DNA from: Bdellovibrionales bacterium
GTDB lineage: Bacteria; Bdellovibrionota; UBA2428
Reading direction: 5' to 3'
Length of the DNA: 7,170 nt
Assembly: GCA_018266335.1 (NCBI GenBank)
Contig: JAFEAR010000111.1
Coordinates: forward strand, 1-7,170
Part shown: piece after piece, positions 5,264 through 7,170 of the stretch
Layout of the letters: each line of letters starts with the position of its first letter
How positions within the stretch are numbered: position 1 is the first letter of the stretch
Notes under the pieces: model-generated
What the model saw: the letters and a program-made list of their open reading frames with translations, nothing else
Databases searched by the model: none
Told to the model about the DNA's origin: nothing
Translations under genes and position numbers: made by a program

Positions 5264-5990
5264 ACGGCTCGAAATCTTCCAAAACTGCCTAATCGCCCAA
5301 GCCACCAATGGCACCGCAACGCTGGAGGAGTATCAAACCGGACGCGACGAGGTGATTAATCACCCCCTGCTAAAGGACATCGCCCCGCGTTTTCTTCGGA
5401 CATGCCGCTCTCCTGCCGAATTTTGGCAGTTTATCAAATACAAATTCTCAACCTATGCCGAGCGCCGCCAATACCTGTGGGACGAGTTCCGGCCGATGTT
5501 CGAGCGCCTGGAAGGCGTAAAGGCAACGCCGGCCGACCTAAGCGTTGCGGCTGCACTGGAGAAGTTTGATACAGAGACGGTGCATCAGCTCTGGCTGAAA
5601 GCGATGGAGCGCCGCGAAACGGATTCGGAGGGCGCAATTACCCTTGCCCGCACTCTGCTCGAATCAGTGTGTAAACACATTTTGGATGAGCACGGAGAGA
5701 CCTACGCTCCAGATAGCGATCTACCCGGTCTGTACAAGATGGCCGCCAAAATTCTAAATATTGCCCCGAGCCAGCATTCCGAACCGATCTTCAAGCAGAT
5801 TCTCGGTGGCTGTACGGCCGTCATTGAAGGCTTAGGTGCGTTGCGCAATCGCCTCAGTGATGCACACGGGCAAGGGAAAAAGCCCGTTAAGCCCGCTGCA
5901 CGCCATGCAGAGCTTGCCGTAAACCTTTCTGGGGCAGTCGCTACGTTTCTCGTTTCAACCCATCAAGCACGCGCGCCGAAGAAAGCCTAA
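5241..5990 (+). CDS. Abortive-infection C-domain protein (Abi_C, HEPN-like)
   Basis: 249 residues. The C-terminal region, about 130-238, matches the Abi_C family: GAITLARTLLESVCKHIL, DLPGLYKMAAKILNIAPSQH, IFKQILGGCTAVIEGLGALR, then ARHAELAVNLSGAVATFLV. Arg202-Asn203 and His209 (RNRLSDAHG) give the R-x6-H motif of HEPN ribonucleases. The N-terminal 110 residues are helical (EFWQFIKYKFSTYAERRQ) and may sense a trigger. Family knowledge: Abi-type HEPN proteins limit phage spread by cleaving RNA and stopping cell growth. There is no signal peptide or membrane segment, so it is cytoplasmic. The ATG at 5241 has CAGGAA 8 bases upstream and lies inside the recombinase gene; 6 bp separate its stop from the next gene. 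Coupled expression is expected. The Abi_C call is strong; RNase activity is inferred from the motif. Confidence 0.88.
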   Translation: MSNLSASERLEIFQNCLIAQATNGTATLEEYQTGRDEVINHPLLKDIAPRFLRTCRSPAEFWQFIKYKFSTYAERRQYLWDEFRPMFERLEGVKATPADLSVAAALEKFDTETVHQLWLKAMERRETDSEGAITLARTLLESVCKHILDEHGETYAPDSDLPGLYKMAAKILNIAPSQHSEPIFKQILGGCTAVIEGLGALRNRLSDAHGQGKKPVKPAARHAELAVNLSGAVATFLVSTHQARAPKKA

Positions 5991-5996
5991 ACGCGA

Positions 5997-6641
5997 ATGG
6001 ATTCCATCTGGCAGCAAGTACTCATCACGCTCGGCGGCCAAGCCATGCTGTTATCTGCGCTGGCGTACCTCATCAAGGCGCTGCTTTCGCACCGGCTTGC
6101 CAAGGACGTGGAAACGTTTAAGGCGCAATTACAATCCGATGCCAACGTGACTGTCGAGCGACTGAAAAACTCTCTTCAGATTGCCGCGACGGAGCATCAG
6201 GTCCGGTTTTCCAAACTTCAGGAAAAAAGGGCTTTAGTCGTTGCTGAGCTCTACGCACTTTTCGTGACAGCCTATTGGGCCGCGCATACGTACCATCAAT
6301 GGGCTCAATTCCCTGGAGGGCTCACGGAGGAGGAGCAGGCGCAGGAGGCATGGCACGCCCTGCATGTGGCATTTCGGTTTTTCGAGAGTAACCGGATTTA
6401 TCTCTCTGAGACGTTAGCTGCCGAACTCGACAATTTTTTTAAGCGAGCAAAGAGCCTCACGATAAGCGCGCAATACCTCAGCGCAGTGCCGGACAAAACA
6501 GCCCATACGACAAAGCTGGCCGTCGAGGCCAGGCGCGAAGGGCTCGAAGCGTTCCAGAGCGAATTTCCAGACATGCGGAAGCGGCTCGATCATGAGTTCA
6601 AGAAGCTGATCGGCGCGGAAACCGAGCAGAACGCAGCTTAA
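5997..6641 (+). CDS. Membrane-anchored coiled-coil protein, Abi_C neighbour
   Basis: 214 residues. A single hydrophobic segment at about 7-30 (QVLITLGGQAMLLSALAYL) should anchor it in the inner membrane with a basic cytoplasmic flank (HRLAK). Residues 34-70 form a heptad-like coiled coil (DVETFKAQLQSDANVTVERL), followed by FSKLQEKRALVVAELYALF. The rest is helical. It resembles a widespread hypothetical family with one membrane helix and a coiled coil that often sits in defence islands; I know no assigned function. It follows the Abi_C gene by 6 bp, so the two are probably made together, and it may hold the RNase at the membrane, act as a sensor, or be its inhibitor. No enzymatic motif is seen. 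Confidence 0.75.
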   Translation: MDSIWQQVLITLGGQAMLLSALAYLIKALLSHRLAKDVETFKAQLQSDANVTVERLKNSLQIAATEHQVRFSKLQEKRALVVAELYALFVTAYWAAHTYHQWAQFPGGLTEEEQAQEAWHALHVAFRFFESNRIYLSETLAAELDNFFKRAKSLTISAQYLSAVPDKTAHTTKLAVEARREGLEAFQSEFPDMRKRLDHEFKKLIGAETEQNAA

Positions 6642-6669
6642 GGCTTCGTGTTCATTACCATAAGTTTTC

Positions 6670-7170
6670 ATGACGGAATTCCACCTAACGAAACTTGTTC
6701 AAGGAATAATCCGTTCCTCGATCTCCAATATCTGGGACGAAGCGAAACTTGAGTGGGGCTTGTTGGAGATTTATGAAGTGGAAGAGCCTGAAACGTGTTT
6801 GTGCGGGCATTTCCCAATTAACGAGCTGTGCGTTCTCTTAAACAAGCACAACAAGAACCAGGTAACGGTAGGGAACTGTTGCGTTAAAAAGTTCATCGGA
6901 TTACCTTCCGACAAAATCTTTACGGCAGTTAAACGCGTCCGGAAAGACAGCACCCGGTCTCTGAATGCAGAAGCCATTCAACACGCTTTCGAGCGTAGGT
7001 GGATCAACACATGGGAGAAGGAATTTTACTTCGACATCATGCGGAAACCAGGCCTGTCCAAATTAGCTTCTGAAGCCGAAAGGGAATTCTGCGGGAGAAT
7101 GCGAGGAGGATGCGGCGGACAGCGGTCAATTCCACAACCATGCGCTCGGTGGGCTATGACTCCGCAGAAC
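6670..7170 (+). CDS. Cys-rich putative zinc-binding protein, 3' end outside window
   Basis: Open for 167 codons to the window edge, with an in-frame TAA at 6661 that fixes the start at or after the ATG at 6670. Begins MTEFHLTKLVQGIIR. Cys43-x-Cys45-Gly-His (ETCLCGHFPI), Cys54, then Cys70-Cys71 (TVGNCCVKKFIGL) form a likely zinc ribbon. Downstream are KDSTRSLNAEAIQHAFERRW and TWEKEFYFDIMRKPGLS. I recognise this as a recurrent small family on phages, plasmids and islands with the conserved pattern CLCGH-x-PI...GN-x-CV-x-KF; its role is unknown, and RNA or DNA binding is a guess. It starts 28 bp after the membrane gene, so it may belong to the same operon, but its low G+C (24/60 in 6661-6720) suggests separate acquisition. 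The last 30 residues drift from the family pattern and overlap the KTSC start. Confidence 0.8.
   Translation, partial: MTEFHLTKLVQGIIRSSISNIWDEAKLEWGLLEIYEVEEPETCLCGHFPINELCVLLNKHNKNQVTVGNCCVKKFIGLPSDKIFTAVKRVRKDSTRSLNAEAIQHAFERRWINTWEKEFYFDIMRKPGLSKLASEAEREFCGRMRGGCGGQRSIPQPCARWAMTPQN
7110..7170 (+). CDS. KTSC-domain protein, first 20 codons
   Basis: The ATG at 7110 opens a frame different from the preceding gene and runs off the window: MRRTAVNSTTMRSVGYDSAE. This is the typical start of a KTSC domain (xV-x-S-x-x-x-x-S-V-G-Y-D), a small beta-rich module of unknown function common in accessory DNA; the rest of the domain, including the Tyr-x-Tyr and Lys-x-x-Ser parts, lies outside. AGGAGG directly abuts the ATG, which is too close for an ideal Shine-Dalgarno, so either the start is a different codon or this segment is joined to the upstream gene through a frameshift. 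Confidence 0.6.
   Translation, partial: MRRTAVNSTTMRSVGYDSAE

Noticed and set aside
1..7170. CRISPR array, tRNA or rRNA genes, insertion sequence ends
   Set aside because: No regularly spaced repeats, cloverleaf, rRNA core motif, transposase or terminal inverted repeat was found on reading both strands.

Overview
The window is an accessory, mosaic stretch of a bacterial chromosome or large plasmid. Close gene packing, Shine-Dalgarno sites, intrinsic terminators and bacterial protein families show that it is bacterial. The secreted 590-residue protein and the replication-type winged-helix protein resemble sequences I associate with Acidobacteriota and other soil Gram-negatives. That assignment is a low-confidence inference; there is no rRNA or core gene to anchor it. 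Base composition changes from gene to gene (hand-counted rows: 45/60 G+C inside the recombinase, 24/60 at 6661-6720), which fits assembly by transfer.

Left part (1-3407). The 3' part of a VapC-type PIN toxin faces a four-gene minus-strand cluster. The cluster is read in the order: large secreted protein (3407-1635), small membrane protein, low-complexity hydrophilic protein, and a 168-residue unknown. Gaps are short or the genes overlap, so they are probably one transcript. The large protein has a signal peptide, a small N-terminal beta domain, a central segment carrying Cys and Gln-Trp motifs like those of thioester (TED) domains, and a C-terminal region of clearly lower G+C.

Middle (3408-4609). 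A minus-strand winged-helix protein (4088-3642) ends in a strong intrinsic terminator. Past the terminator, 3509-3568 holds an iteron- or operator-like cluster of 8-mers and a perfect 12-bp palindrome. Upstream of the gene, 4089-4609 has no convincing gene. It holds a 36-bp direct repeat in two copies about 320 bp apart, a cluster of GTCC/GGAC boxes, several hairpins and a plus-strand terminator, and it ends in a promoter with an inverted repeat over its -10.

Right part (4610-7170). A plus-strand run encodes a small serine recombinase, an abortive-infection C-domain (Abi_C) protein with an RN-x5-H motif typical of HEPN RNases, and a membrane-anchored coiled-coil protein. The first two genes overlap by 23 bp and the third follows after 6 bp. 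Next come a Cys-rich putative zinc-binding protein, open to the window edge, and the first 20 codons of a KTSC-domain protein in another frame. My reading is a recombinase-led mobile cassette carrying a candidate anti-phage module (HEPN-like Abi_C plus membrane partner), beside a secreted-protein operon with an unusual candidate thioester domain.
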